Shown in pieces: positions 1 to 7,416 of a stretch of DNA of 16,032 bases; within the stretch, counting starts at the first letter, position 1, and the number at the start of each line of letters is the position of its first letter. Source of the DNA: JAKBCQ01 sp021807585 (lineage in GTDB: Bacteria; Planctomycetota; Planctomycetia; Isosphaerales; Isosphaeraceae); contig DAHWFG010000038.1 in the NCBI GenBank assembly GCA_027325115.1, positions 1 through 16,032 of the forward strand, given 5' to 3'. The notes under the pieces are model-generated. The model was not told where the DNA came from. It worked only from the letters and a program-made list of their open reading frames with translations, and made no database searches. The translations under genes and the position numbers were made by a program.

Positions 1-2082
1 CCAAATCAGTTTATTATTATCGTTAAAAACAAGCAAACGATTACCGTCGATCACGGCGATCATTCCGTTCGGGCCGAGCGCGATATCGAGATGCGATCCT
101 GGAAATCGACTTTTCGCCTGGAAGGTGAATCGATCGGGTAAATAAGGACCGAACGGGCCGTCGCCGCGTCCGAGCGTACGCGTCGGTTTGAGTTCGGTCG
201 GCGTCGACGCGTCGAAGACGTGCACCTTGCCGGTCTTCCGCGAGGCGATCGCAAGCGATCCTTCGTGAAACGACAACGCCCCGGGGAATTCGACGGGGGT
301 CGACTCGACGAGGATTCTTCCTTGGCCGTTGATCGCGATCACCTTTTTATCGCCCGAGATCAGCCAGACAAGGTGATTGACGCGATCGGCCGCGGGATGC
401 GAAGGCGCGTCGACGACGAACGTATCAACGAACTCCGAGCCGCCGACGCCGGTCGCCTTCACCTCGTTGTGCGCGCGATCGGCGATAAAGAGCCTGCCGT
501 CGAGCTCGGCGAGCCCCTCGAATTTGGGATCGAGCGAGGCTTGCGCCTCCCCCCCGGGAAATCCCTTCGAAGCCGCGAGCTTTCCCGTCTTTGAATCAAG
601 ACGTGTAAGTTTAATTGATTTTTCAAGATTACGAGCCTGGTACACGAAGCCGTCGCGGTCGACGGTCAATCCCCGCGTATCCGACGACCCGTCGAAGAAC
701 CAGTCGAGCTTGCCGTCGACGGCGGCGTAGGCGCGAAGGTTGACTCCGTCCTCGGACCAGCCTTGCGCCATCAACAGGTGGCCCGAGCGATCGAACGCGA
801 CCAAGCCCGGAGCGACCGACGCGGTGCGACTTGCGGGAGAAGGCTCGCCGTCGTCGCCGAGATATCCCAGATAACGCCAGTCGAGTTCGGCTTCGACGAT
901 CCTCAATTCATATTCGCCCGCGGCGATCCCGCGTCCCCAATCGTTCGTCTTGGGCGCCCAGAACGAATACGTTCCCTTGGCGAGCGGCAGGTCGTGGAAC
1001 AGATAAAAAACGAGCCGATCGTGCCGGTCGAAGACTCCGGCGCTTTTCCAGCCGCGATCGGATTCGATATCGAATCGCGCATCGGGTTCGCTCGAAGGCT
1101 TGAATGCGATCTCGAAAGCCCCCGCGTCGGCCGCGCCGATGCGGGCCGCGCCGTCGATATCGGCCGCGGGCGCCTTCACCCCGGCGAATTCGACCGCTCC
1201 CCAATCCGAGGTCGTCGCGCGCTCGAGCGACCACCCCGGCGAGTTCGAGGCGCGATAATCGCCGATCTTACGATTGCGAAACTCGACCGAATACGAAACC
1301 GAATGAACGTCTTGACCGCTTAAATATCTCCACTCATTGAGCGAATTTTTCGCGGTTTGTTCGGGGAGCTTGCCGATCGTTTGACCAAAATATAAGTTAT
1401 AATCGATTTTAGGCTCGACGACTTGATCTCCCAGATAGAGGCACGTCGAACTATCGACGACGACGTTGTTAAACGCGATCGGCCGTTCGCCTCCGGGGAT
1501 GCTGAGCCCGATCGAACCGTTCCCCACGAGGGTGCAATTGACCACGACGTCGTTCTCGCCGCCGCCGACGATGATCCCATAGCGATTCTCGTCGCATATC
1601 GTGTTCTCGATCCGACCGTTCTTAACATTTGAGAATACGATCCCGTTGATGCCGCCGACGCTTCGCACGCCGTGAATATGCGTCGATCGAGCGGCGTCGA
1701 TCTTGATGTTCGTTTGTTTGGCGCCCATCACGGTGAGATCGGCGATTTCGGCGTTCGATCCCCCCGAGGTCGAAATCCCGAACGCCGCCGAGCGGGCGTC
1801 GATGATCGTCGCGAAACGCCCCGCTCCCTTGATACCCACGCCCGCCGGGAGCTCGATCGGCGCCGCGTACGTTCCGGCGGCGAGAACGATCGTATCCCCC
1901 GGCTTCGCCTTGGCGATCGCGGATTTGAGATCGTCGGCTTTTTCGTCGACCGCGGCGATCGCGCCCCGTTCGTGAATCGACGAACGCGTCCAAATCGCCC
2001 CCGCGATCAGCGGCGAACACGCCAAAGCGACCCACGCGATTCGGCGAATTCCCCGGCTCGACTTCACGGCGCCATCTTTCAT
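1..2082 (-). CDS. Exported/membrane-anchored beta-helix plus beta-propeller protein (partial, C-terminus off window)
   Basis: Reading the minus strand from the ATG at 2082, I find no stop codon to base 1: 694 codons, with the C-terminus outside the window. An in-frame TAA lies just upstream (2100-2098). Residues 12-31 form a basic-then-hydrophobic signal peptide or signal anchor (RRIAWVALACSPLIAGA). Residues about 45-325 look like a pectin-lyase-type right-handed beta-helix: PGDTIVLAAGTY at 61-72, then GVGIKGAG, repeated short hydrophobic/Asn turns, ending in the typical DAGAFE at 319-324. Residues about 335-405 resemble a FlgD-type Ig fold (GTYSFWAPKTNDWGRGIAAGEYELR, split around 370-394). 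From about 415 onward come NHL/PQQ-like blades (GLTVDRDGFVY, LFIADRAHNEVKA, LDIALGPNGMIAVIDGNRLLVF). It is probably an extracytoplasmic binding or carbohydrate-active protein; no catalytic residues are recognisable and the substrate is unknown. The frame is certain, the fold calls are by motif only. Confidence 0.85.
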   Translation of the reverse strand, partial: MKDGAVKSSRGIRRIAWVALACSPLIAGAIWTRSSIHERGAIAAVDEKADDLKSAIAKAKPGDTIVLAAGTYAAPIELPAGVGIKGAGRFATIIDARSAAFGISTSGGSNAEIADLTVMGAKQTNIKIDAARSTHIHGVRSVGGINGIVFSNVKNGRIENTICDENRYGIIVGGGENDVVVNCTLVGNGSIGLSIPGGERPIAFNNVVVDSSTCLYLGDQVVEPKIDYNLYFGQTIGKLPEQTAKNSLNEWRYLSGQDVHSVSYSVEFRNRKIGDYRASNSPGWSLERATTSDWGAVEFAGVKAPAADIDGAARIGAADAGAFEIAFKPSSEPDARFDIESDRGWKSAGVFDRHDRLVFYLFHDLPLAKGTYSFWAPKTNDWGRGIAAGEYELRIVEAELDWRYLGYLGDDGEPSPASRTASVAPGLVAFDRSGHLLMAQGWSEDGVNLRAYAAVDGKLDWFFDGSSDTRGLTVDRDGFVYQARNLEKSIKLTRLDSKTGKLAASKGFPGGEAQASLDPKFEGLAELDGRLFIADRAHNEVKATGVGGSEFVDTFVVDAPSHPAADRVNHLVWLISGDKKVIAINGQGRILVESTPVEFPGALSFHEGSLAIASRKTGKVHVFDASTPTELKPTRTLGRGDGPFGPYLPDRFTFQAKSRFPGSHLDIALGPNGMIAVIDGNRLLVFNDNNKLIW

Positions 2083-2096
2083 AAAAGGAACCACAT
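2079..2096 (-). promoter_or_regulatory. Five-codon leader micro-ORF overlapping the downstream start codon
   Basis: On the minus strand a mini reading frame ATG TGG TTC CTT TTA TGA (Met-Trp-Phe-Leu-Leu-stop) ends in a TGA that overlaps the ATGA start of the beta-helix gene. The micro-ORF has a good Shine-Dalgarno (GGGAG at 2106-2102, about 5 bases before its ATG). The large gene itself has only CCTTTT in front of its ATG. This layout would allow translation of the large gene by termination-reinitiation. Whether it is used is inference. Confidence 0.4.
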
Positions 2097-2403
2097 TTTA
2101 TCTCCCAAGAGCGATCGTCGCGGTTCGCGGAATCGGTCGCGTTCGATTATTACGAAATCGTCGCGGGATCGCCATCCGCCCGGGAGCGATCGGCCGAAGT
2201 CGATCGAGAACGCCTGCCTATATTTATATTTATTTAAATAATGATTATTCATGGGGTTTGGAACGATCGCGTTTCGATTGCCCCTTGAGCCGCGGTACGC
2301 TATGATGAAACGGTGAAATCGCTCCGAGGTACGTCGCTTGGGCGCGCCTTGGGCTGGAACGACGGAAATCTTCCGGACCTCGTTTCGAGGCCAGATCGAG
2401 TCC
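2083..2403. other. Divergent intergenic region between the beta-helix gene and purF
   Basis: About 320 bases lie between two divergent starts. The part near the minus-strand gene is CGATCG-rich. At 2217-2252 there is an abrupt AT-rich block, including the 12-bp perfect palindrome TTATTTAAATAA (2230-2241), which could act as an UP element or hold a minus-strand -10. The purF promoter and the alternative TTG start (2338) occupy the right end. I see no additional gene here. Confidence 0.6.
2278..2306 (+). promoter_or_regulatory. Sigma-70-type promoter for purF
   Basis: TTGCCC (2278-2283) and TATGAT (2301-2306) are separated by exactly 17 bases. The -10 matches the consensus at 5 of 6 positions and the -35 at 4 of 6. 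The predicted transcript start near 2313 leaves a leader of about 25 bases to the TTG codon at 2338, or about 90 bases to the ATG at 2404. Confidence 0.5.
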
Positions 2404-3999
2404 ATGGGCGAATTAACGCACGAATGCGGCGTGGCTGCGGTGTACCACGCTCCGACGGGTTCTTTATCGCCGCTGGCGCCGATCCCGGGCGATATTTCGG
2501 GGGTCGCGCGAATGATACCGCGCATGCTCCTCGACATGCAAAATCGGGGTCAGCTCGCCGCGGGCATGAGCAGCTTCCAACCCGGCCGACCGACGATCTT
2601 AAAAACATATAAAGATGTCGGCACAGTAGCCGAAGTTTTTCGGCTCAATCACCGCGCCAAGTTTGAATCGCTGATGCGGGGGAACGACGGATCGGCGGCG
2701 ATCGGTCACGTTCGGTACGCGACGTGCGGCCCCGACGATCGCTCGCTGGCGCAACCTTTTGAGCGCGAGCACGGCCGCAAGGCGAAGTGGTTCGCGTTCG
2801 CTTTCAACGGTCAGCTCGCGAATTATCAAGATCTCCGTCGCGAGCTTGTCGACGGCGGCGATTATCACCTCAAACGCGATACCGACACCGAAATCCTCCT
2901 CCACGCGATCAGCCAGGAGCTTCAGGTCGCGGATCAAACGCCCACCGACTGGCGCACGATTTTTGAAAACTTGTCGAAACGATTTGATGGAGCGTACAAC
3001 GTCGTGTTGTTGACGGCGCGCGGCGAGCTCGTCGCGGCGCGCGATCCGCTCGGCATTCGCCCGCTCTGCATCGCCGAGGAAGGGCCTTTGTTCGCCGCGG
3101 CGAGCGAAAGCGTACCCCTCGCGAATCTCGGGTTCCGCAAGATTCGTCCGCTCGAGCCGGGAATGATCGCGATCGCCAATCCCGAAGGCGTGCGGATCGA
3201 ACGGTTCGCGACCGCGGCGCATCCCGCGCATTGTTTTTTTGAGTGGATCTATTTCGCCAACGTCGCCAGCACGCTCGACGATCGATCGGTTTATCTCAGC
3301 CGCGCGGCGCTCGGCAAAGAACTCGCTCGGCTCGAAGACGTCCCGCTCGACGCCGACACGATCGTCGTCCCCGTTCCCGACACCGCCAAAGCCGCCGCCG
3401 ACGCGATGGCGTACGCGCTCGGGATCCCGTCGGTCGAGTGGCTGATGCGCAATCGCTACCTTGGACGAACGTTCATTGAGGGAACCGCCGATCGAGCCGC
3501 CAAGGCGCGGCTCAAGTACACCCCGCTCCCCCAGGTTCTGGCGGGTAAACGCGTCCTCTTGGTCGAGGACAGCATCGTCCGATCGACGACGATGCGCGCC
3601 CTCGTGCGGGAAATTCGCGATCGCGGAGGCGCGCGGGAAATCCACCTCCGCGTCGCGTGCCCGCCGATCGTCGCTCCCTGCTTCTACGGGATCGATATGT
3701 CAAGCCGTGACGAACTCTTTGCGCCAAAATATATCGATTTACCCAATCAAAAACATTCGGCCGAGGCGCTCGAGAAGATGGCTCACGAGCTCGGCGCCGA
3801 CAGCCTGCGCTACTTGCCCGTCGAGGCGCTTGCGCGATCGATCGGGCTCGCGTCGGAAAAGCTGTGCCGCGCGTGCGTCACCGGTCGTTACCCCACCGCG
3901 GCGGGCGAAAAGCTCTACCAGCTCGACTCCCCGGCGGTCTCCCGGGCCGAACCCGCCAAACCAATCAAAACCAAAGTTCGAGCATATGAACGATCATAA
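2404..3999 (+). CDS. purF: Amidophosphoribosyltransferase (glutamine PRPP amidotransferase), Fe-S type
   Basis: This enzyme catalyses the first committed step of de novo purine synthesis (PRPP + glutamine to phosphoribosylamine), in the cytoplasm. The N-terminal class-II glutaminase domain begins MGELTHECGV, with Cys8 the expected nucleophile after removal of a short propeptide. GHVRYATCG (from residue 101) and FNGQLANY (134-141, replacing the usual HNG form) follow. The C-terminal PRTase domain carries the PRPP loop VLLVEDSIVRSTT (384-396). Four cysteines, Cys277 (HCFFEWIYF), Cys426 (PCFYGID), Cys488 and Cys491 (CRAC), match the 4Fe-4S ligand pattern of the Bacillus-type enzyme. At 531 aa it is slightly longer than the E. 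coli enzyme. Start choice: the ATG at 2404 fits the family. An in-frame TTG at 2338 has a better SD (GAGG at 2326-2329) and would add 22 residues to the propeptide. It stands alone, convergent with the CLC gene. Confidence 0.95.
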   Translation: MGELTHECGVAAVYHAPTGSLSPLAPIPGDISGVARMIPRMLLDMQNRGQLAAGMSSFQPGRPTILKTYKDVGTVAEVFRLNHRAKFESLMRGNDGSAAIGHVRYATCGPDDRSLAQPFEREHGRKAKWFAFAFNGQLANYQDLRRELVDGGDYHLKRDTDTEILLHAISQELQVADQTPTDWRTIFENLSKRFDGAYNVVLLTARGELVAARDPLGIRPLCIAEEGPLFAAASESVPLANLGFRKIRPLEPGMIAIANPEGVRIERFATAAHPAHCFFEWIYFANVASTLDDRSVYLSRAALGKELARLEDVPLDADTIVVPVPDTAKAAADAMAYALGIPSVEWLMRNRYLGRTFIEGTADRAAKARLKYTPLPQVLAGKRVLLVEDSIVRSTTMRALVREIRDRGGAREIHLRVACPPIVAPCFYGIDMSSRDELFAPKYIDLPNQKHSAEALEKMAHELGADSLRYLPVEALARSIGLASEKLCRACVTGRYPTAAGEKLYQLDSPAVSRAEPAKPIKTKVRAYERS

Positions 4000-4002
4000 T
4001 CT

Positions 4003-4026
4003 CGTTTCCCCTCCGCCGCGGGAACG
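4003..4026. terminator. Possible bidirectional hairpin between convergent genes
   Basis: In the 53 bases between the convergent stops of purF and the CLC gene, CGTTTCCC (4003-4010) can pair with GGGAACG (4020-4026), with one bulged T and a nine-base loop. There is no T-run on either side, so it is weak as an intrinsic terminator. It may only protect 3' ends or be fortuitous. Confidence 0.3.
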
Positions 4027-4052
4027 ATCGACCTCCGCCGACGATCAAGGCG

Positions 4053-5966
4053 CTAGAATTTAATCGAATGTTCGTTCTTGGACTCGTTTTCCGATCCCTC
4101 GACGCGGAACGCCGCGATTCGCAGCAGATACGCCGAAACGAGATCGCGCCGACTGAGCAGGCCGATCAAACTCGCCGAATCGTCGCGCCGAACGACGGGG
4201 ATCTCGTCGCTGTTGAGAACCGTCATCCGCCGCAGCGCCGTGTGCAGATCGTCGTCGGGAGTGACCGAGATCACCGGCCGCGTCGCGAGGTCGGTCGCGA
4301 GCACGAGCGGCCCCCACTCGGCGCCCAAAAGCGCCGGCCTTAAATCGCGCAGGCTGAAAATCCCGGTCAATCGTCCTTGCTGGTCGACGACGGGAAACAA
4401 CGTTTCAGTCGACCCCGCGACGCGCTCGACCAGCCGCGCGAACGGAGCGTTCTCGGCGACGATCTCGAGCCCCGTCGAACGAACCGTCGTCTCAGAAACA
4501 TGAATGCGCTCAAGTAAATCTACGATGAAATCACCCTGATGCGCCGGGCTATCGATCGGACTTGGAACCTGCTCCTCGTAAATCGTCCAGGGTCTTGATA
4601 AAGCCATATGAACGGCGCAAACAAACATTAGCGGTACGAGCAGGCTGTAAGACCCCGACATCTCGCACACCATCACCATCGAGGTGAGCGGGGTTTTCGA
4701 CACCCCGGCGAAAAATCCCCCCATTCCCACGAGCACGAACGCCGAAGGCTCGATCCCCGTCCCATGAAAAATCCGTTCAAGCATCCTGCCGAACGCGCCC
4801 CCCAACATCCCGCCGATAAAAATCGACGGTCCGAACACGCCGCCGCTCCCCCCCGAAGATATCGTTAAACTCGTCGCCACGATCTTCAACAGCGCCAATA
4901 AAAGTAACGTGTTCATGTGCATATGTGGAGAAAAGGGGGAATCCCCGTCGACGGTCAAATTCGGCGGCTCGCCGATCGCGCCCCATTGCACCCAGCCGTA
5001 ACCTCCCGAAAGAAGCTGAGGAAACCGCAACGCGAGCAACCCGACGAGAAAACCCCCGATCGCGGGCTTGACGTGCCGCGGAACCGGTATTTTATGGAAA
5101 ACATAATCGCGCATACCATAAAATGTTTTTATGTAAATAAATCCAACAATCGCACAAAGCAGCGCGAGCGCGGCGAAGAACGGCAATTCGTGCAGGCCTC
5201 GAAAGGCGAGGGGGGGAATGATGAAGATCGGCTTGGGGGTGATGAAGAGCGCGAAGGTGGTATAAGCGGTGATCGAACTGATCAGACACGGAAGGAGCGC
5301 GTCGGATTCGGTGGCGGACGTTGAATAAAGAACCTCCATGCCGAAGATCGCTCCGCCGAGCGGGGCGCGGAAGATCGCTCCGATTCCTCCCGAAGCCCCC
5401 GCCATCATCAACAGCCTTCGTTCGTGCGTCGTCAGCTTGAGCATCCCCGCGAGATTCGAGCCGAAACCCGCGCCGATCTGCGCAATCGGTCCCTCTTGTC
5501 CCGCGGATCCCCCCGTACCGATCGTGATGATCGAAGAGATTCCCTTGATCAACGGCACGCGTGCGCGAATCCTCCCCGCGTTGCGATGAAACGCGCGAAT
5601 CAACGCGTCGGTGCCGTGCCCCTCGGCCTCGGGCGCCAAGCTGAACACGATCAGCCCCGAAATCAATCCGCCGATCGTCGGGATCAGAACGAGCAGCCAC
5701 CCGGGGCCGGGATAACTCACCGCTCGGGCCGATTCCTCCCCGGTCGGAGGCGCGTGGAAATGGAGCAATCCTCCCAACACAAAAACATACATGAACTTCA
5801 GCAAATGTGTGAAGGCGACCGCGCCCAGACCCGATACGACTCCGACGAGCACCGAGCAAAGGCCGACCCGCGCACGTCCCGTATCGGCGATCACCCCCCA
5901 GTTTCGTTTGACGTACTCCGCCAATCGACGCGTCCAATTCCGACCCGATTTCGCCGATCGCGTCAT
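4053..5966 (-). CDS. CLC-family chloride channel/transporter with C-terminal CBS pair
   Basis: This is an integral membrane CLC protein that moves chloride or a related anion. It is 637 aa when started at the ATG at 5966, which has a strong SD (AGGAG about 7 bases upstream). A TTG at 6017 without an SD is the alternative. CLC signatures, in 637-aa numbering: GHGTD at 116-120 in place of the usual GSGIP selectivity loop; GQEGP with the external gating Glu158; FRAPLGGAIFGMEV ending about 212; SGGVFGPSIF near 375-383; and the pore tyrosine in MSGSYSLLVP (about Tyr440). By alignment from memory, the internal proton glutamate of E. coli ClC is valine here (Glu211-Val212). Two CBS domains occupy about residues 500-625 (FPVVDQQGRLTGIFSLRDL and IPVVRR...LIGLLSRRDL), so adenine-nucleotide control is likely. 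The gene lies 58 bases after trmB and may share its transcript. Confidence 0.92.
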   Translation of the reverse strand: MTRSAKSGRNWTRRLAEYVKRNWGVIADTGRARVGLCSVLVGVVSGLGAVAFTHLLKFMYVFVLGGLLHFHAPPTGEESARAVSYPGPGWLLVLIPTIGGLISGLIVFSLAPEAEGHGTDALIRAFHRNAGRIRARVPLIKGISSIITIGTGGSAGQEGPIAQIGAGFGSNLAGMLKLTTHERRLLMMAGASGGIGAIFRAPLGGAIFGMEVLYSTSATESDALLPCLISSITAYTTFALFITPKPIFIIPPLAFRGLHELPFFAALALLCAIVGFIYIKTFYGMRDYVFHKIPVPRHVKPAIGGFLVGLLALRFPQLLSGGYGWVQWGAIGEPPNLTVDGDSPFSPHMHMNTLLLLALLKIVATSLTISSGGSGGVFGPSIFIGGMLGGAFGRMLERIFHGTGIEPSAFVLVGMGGFFAGVSKTPLTSMVMVCEMSGSYSLLVPLMFVCAVHMALSRPWTIYEEQVPSPIDSPAHQGDFIVDLLERIHVSETTVRSTGLEIVAENAPFARLVERVAGSTETLFPVVDQQGRLTGIFSLRDLRPALLGAEWGPLVLATDLATRPVISVTPDDDLHTALRRMTVLNSDEIPVVRRDDSASLIGLLSRRDLVSAYLLRIAAFRVEGSENESKNEHSIKF

Positions 5967-6024
5967 GCGTCGTCTCCTCGTTCGCCGGCCCGCGGGCGCC
6001 GTTCGATTCGATTGCAACGATCGC

Positions 6025-6684
6025 TCATGCGTTTGTTTTTCGATAACATGCGCGATGAATCGATCGTCCCTCGATCCGATACTTTCTCTCGAAATTCGTC
6101 AGGTAATCGGCTTGTCCGTCGATCGTCGCCGCGGCTTCGGGAAAAGCGGTCGCGACGAGTTCGGCTCGTTTGGCGATCAGCTTGATAATCGATTCGTAAT
6201 ATTCCTTGACGTCGGTGGCGAGCCGAAGATCGCCGCCCGGAATCAAGGTCGCGATCACGCGATCGACGAACCAATCGTTAAATATCCTTCGTTTGCGATG
6301 CCTTCGCTTCCACCAGGGATCGGGAAAATACACGTGGATCGTCGCGACGCTCGCCTGGGGGACGAGTCGATCGAAAAAAATCCGCGCGTCGCCGCGCATC
6401 ACCCTTACGTTCGTAAGCGCGGTTTTGACGATCCGCTCGGCGGCCTCACGCGCGTACTTGCGCGAAACTTCAAGGCCGAGGAACGATCGATCGGGTCGGC
6501 GCGCGGCCGCGTTGACCAGGAACAAACCCTTCCCCGATCCGACCTCGAGCTCGACGGGTCGATCGGCGGCGAAGAGTTCCCGCCAGACGATCGGCCGATC
6601 CCCGACGATCCCCTCGATCAGCGTTGAATCCAAGTCGATCGTTCGCTCGATATCAGACCCTGTTACGCTCGATTCCATCATCAT
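6025..6684 (-). CDS. trmB: tRNA (guanine-N7-)-methyltransferase
   Basis: It makes m7G46 in the variable loop of tRNAs from S-adenosylmethionine. The 219-aa length is normal for bacterial TrmB. The SAM motif VELEVGSGKGLF is at 44-55, the diagnostic PDPWWKRRHRKRR at 121-133, the acidic TDVKEY at 157-162, and the family C-terminal TNFERKY at 196-202. Three consecutive ATG codons (6684, 6681, 6678) could start it. The first lies one base after the TGA of the preceding FabZ-like gene (TGATATG) and there is no SD, so translation is probably coupled to fabZ. This pairing of a fatty-acid and a tRNA-modification gene looks like transcriptional convenience; no functional link is evident. Confidence 0.95.
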   Translation of the reverse strand: MMMESSVTGSDIERTIDLDSTLIEGIVGDRPIVWRELFAADRPVELEVGSGKGLFLVNAAARRPDRSFLGLEVSRKYAREAAERIVKTALTNVRVMRGDARIFFDRLVPQASVATIHVYFPDPWWKRRHRKRRIFNDWFVDRVIATLIPGGDLRLATDVKEYYESIIKLIAKRAELVATAFPEAAATIDGQADYLTNFERKYRIEGRSIHRACYRKTNA

Positions 6685-6685
6685 A

Positions 6686-7177
6686 TCAACTGGGCGAGGT
6701 TTGAATCGGCACGCCGATGATTCGACCTTGAAACACCATGTTCGACCCGACGAAACCTTGCGTGTCGAAGATCGTTTGCCGCCGATGGACGCGCGTCGCC
6801 TTGGCGACCACGATCAGACGATCGCCGATCCGTACCTGCCCGCGAAACCGGACGTCCTCCATCCCGCCGAAACCGATGAATCCATTATCTATTAAATGCA
6901 CATGTTTGGAGTAATAACTCGAAAGCTGGGCCGCGGCCTCGCAGATCAGCACGCCCGGCATGAGCGGGTAATCGGGCATATGGCCCCGCACCCAGAACTC
7001 GTCGTCGCGAACGTCTTTGAAACCGACGATCAAATGATTCTCGACGTCGATCGAGACGATCGCGGTGAGCTGCTCCATCTCGTATCGTTGAGGATTGTAC
7101 AATCGAATACCTTCTCGATCGACCAGGGGTCGCGAGAAGTCGATCGGCGACGGGTCGATAAGGGCGGCGGGAGGCAT
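6686..7177 (-). CDS. FabZ-like 3-hydroxyacyl-ACP dehydratase (hotdog fold)
   Basis: It is a single hotdog domain likely to dehydrate beta-hydroxyacyl-ACP in type II fatty-acid synthesis. The FabZ active site is visible as GHMPDYPLMPGVLICEAAAQ, with the catalytic pair His66 and Glu80 spaced as in FabZ. FGGMEDVRFRGQVRIGD further on corresponds to the substrate-tunnel strands. I chose the ATG at 7177 (163 aa, usual family size) because AGGA lies about 10 bases upstream. An ATG at 7303 would add 42 Arg/Pro-rich residues and has no SD. The sequence differs from canonical FabZ in the N-terminal 35 residues and in GHMPDYPLMPG versus GHFPG.P.FPG. A related role in polyketide or special lipid synthesis cannot be excluded. 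First gene of the fabZ-trmB(-clc) minus-strand cluster. Confidence 0.88.
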   Translation of the reverse strand: MPPAALIDPSPIDFSRPLVDREGIRLYNPQRYEMEQLTAIVSIDVENHLIVGFKDVRDDEFWVRGHMPDYPLMPGVLICEAAAQLSSYYSKHVHLIDNGFIGFGGMEDVRFRGQVRIGDRLIVVAKATRVHRRQTIFDTQGFVGSNMVFQGRIIGVPIQTSPS

Positions 7178-7416
7178 GCGCGGCTTGTCCTGGGGCGACG
7201 CCGGGGTTCGTGAGTTTGGAGCCGCGGGGATCCGATATCCCAGGGGGGACGCTCTCCATCGTACGCATCCAAACACGAAAGCTCGCCGCAACGACGAGCC
7301 CATCGAACACCGGTATGCGACGGTAACGTATCATGACTTGGGGGCCGACGTCATACAAGAGGAAGCGTCGGCCGACTTTTGAGATCGAGGCGTTCGAGCG
7401 GATCGACGAGGGCTTG
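7178..7416. other. Divergent intergenic region between fabZ-like gene and TIM-barrel gene
   Basis: About 240 bases if the later starts are used on both sides. It contains GGGAT-CCGAT-ATCCC, a 5-bp stem inverted repeat near 7228-7242. I could not identify a convincing promoter for either direction. In-frame extensions exist on both strands (to 7303 on minus, from 7333 on plus), so part of this stretch could be coding. Confidence 0.45.

Noticed and set aside
763..1323. Plus-strand frames in the first 2.2 kb
   Set aside because: They lie opposite a continuous 694-codon minus-strand frame with coherent beta-helix and propeller motifs; the plus-strand translations have none.
2599..3645. 348-codon open frame antisense to purF
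   Set aside because: Arg/Glu-rich, no SD, no family features. The plus strand is unmistakably PurF.
3986..4063. Small plus-strand ORF (25 codons) overlapping the end of purF
   Set aside because: No SD, overlaps the CLC stop, Ser/Arg/Pro-rich with no sign of selection.
5424..6185. 253-codon plus-strand frame over the CLC and trmB 5' ends
   Set aside because: Arg-rich, low-complexity shadow of two well-supported minus-strand genes.
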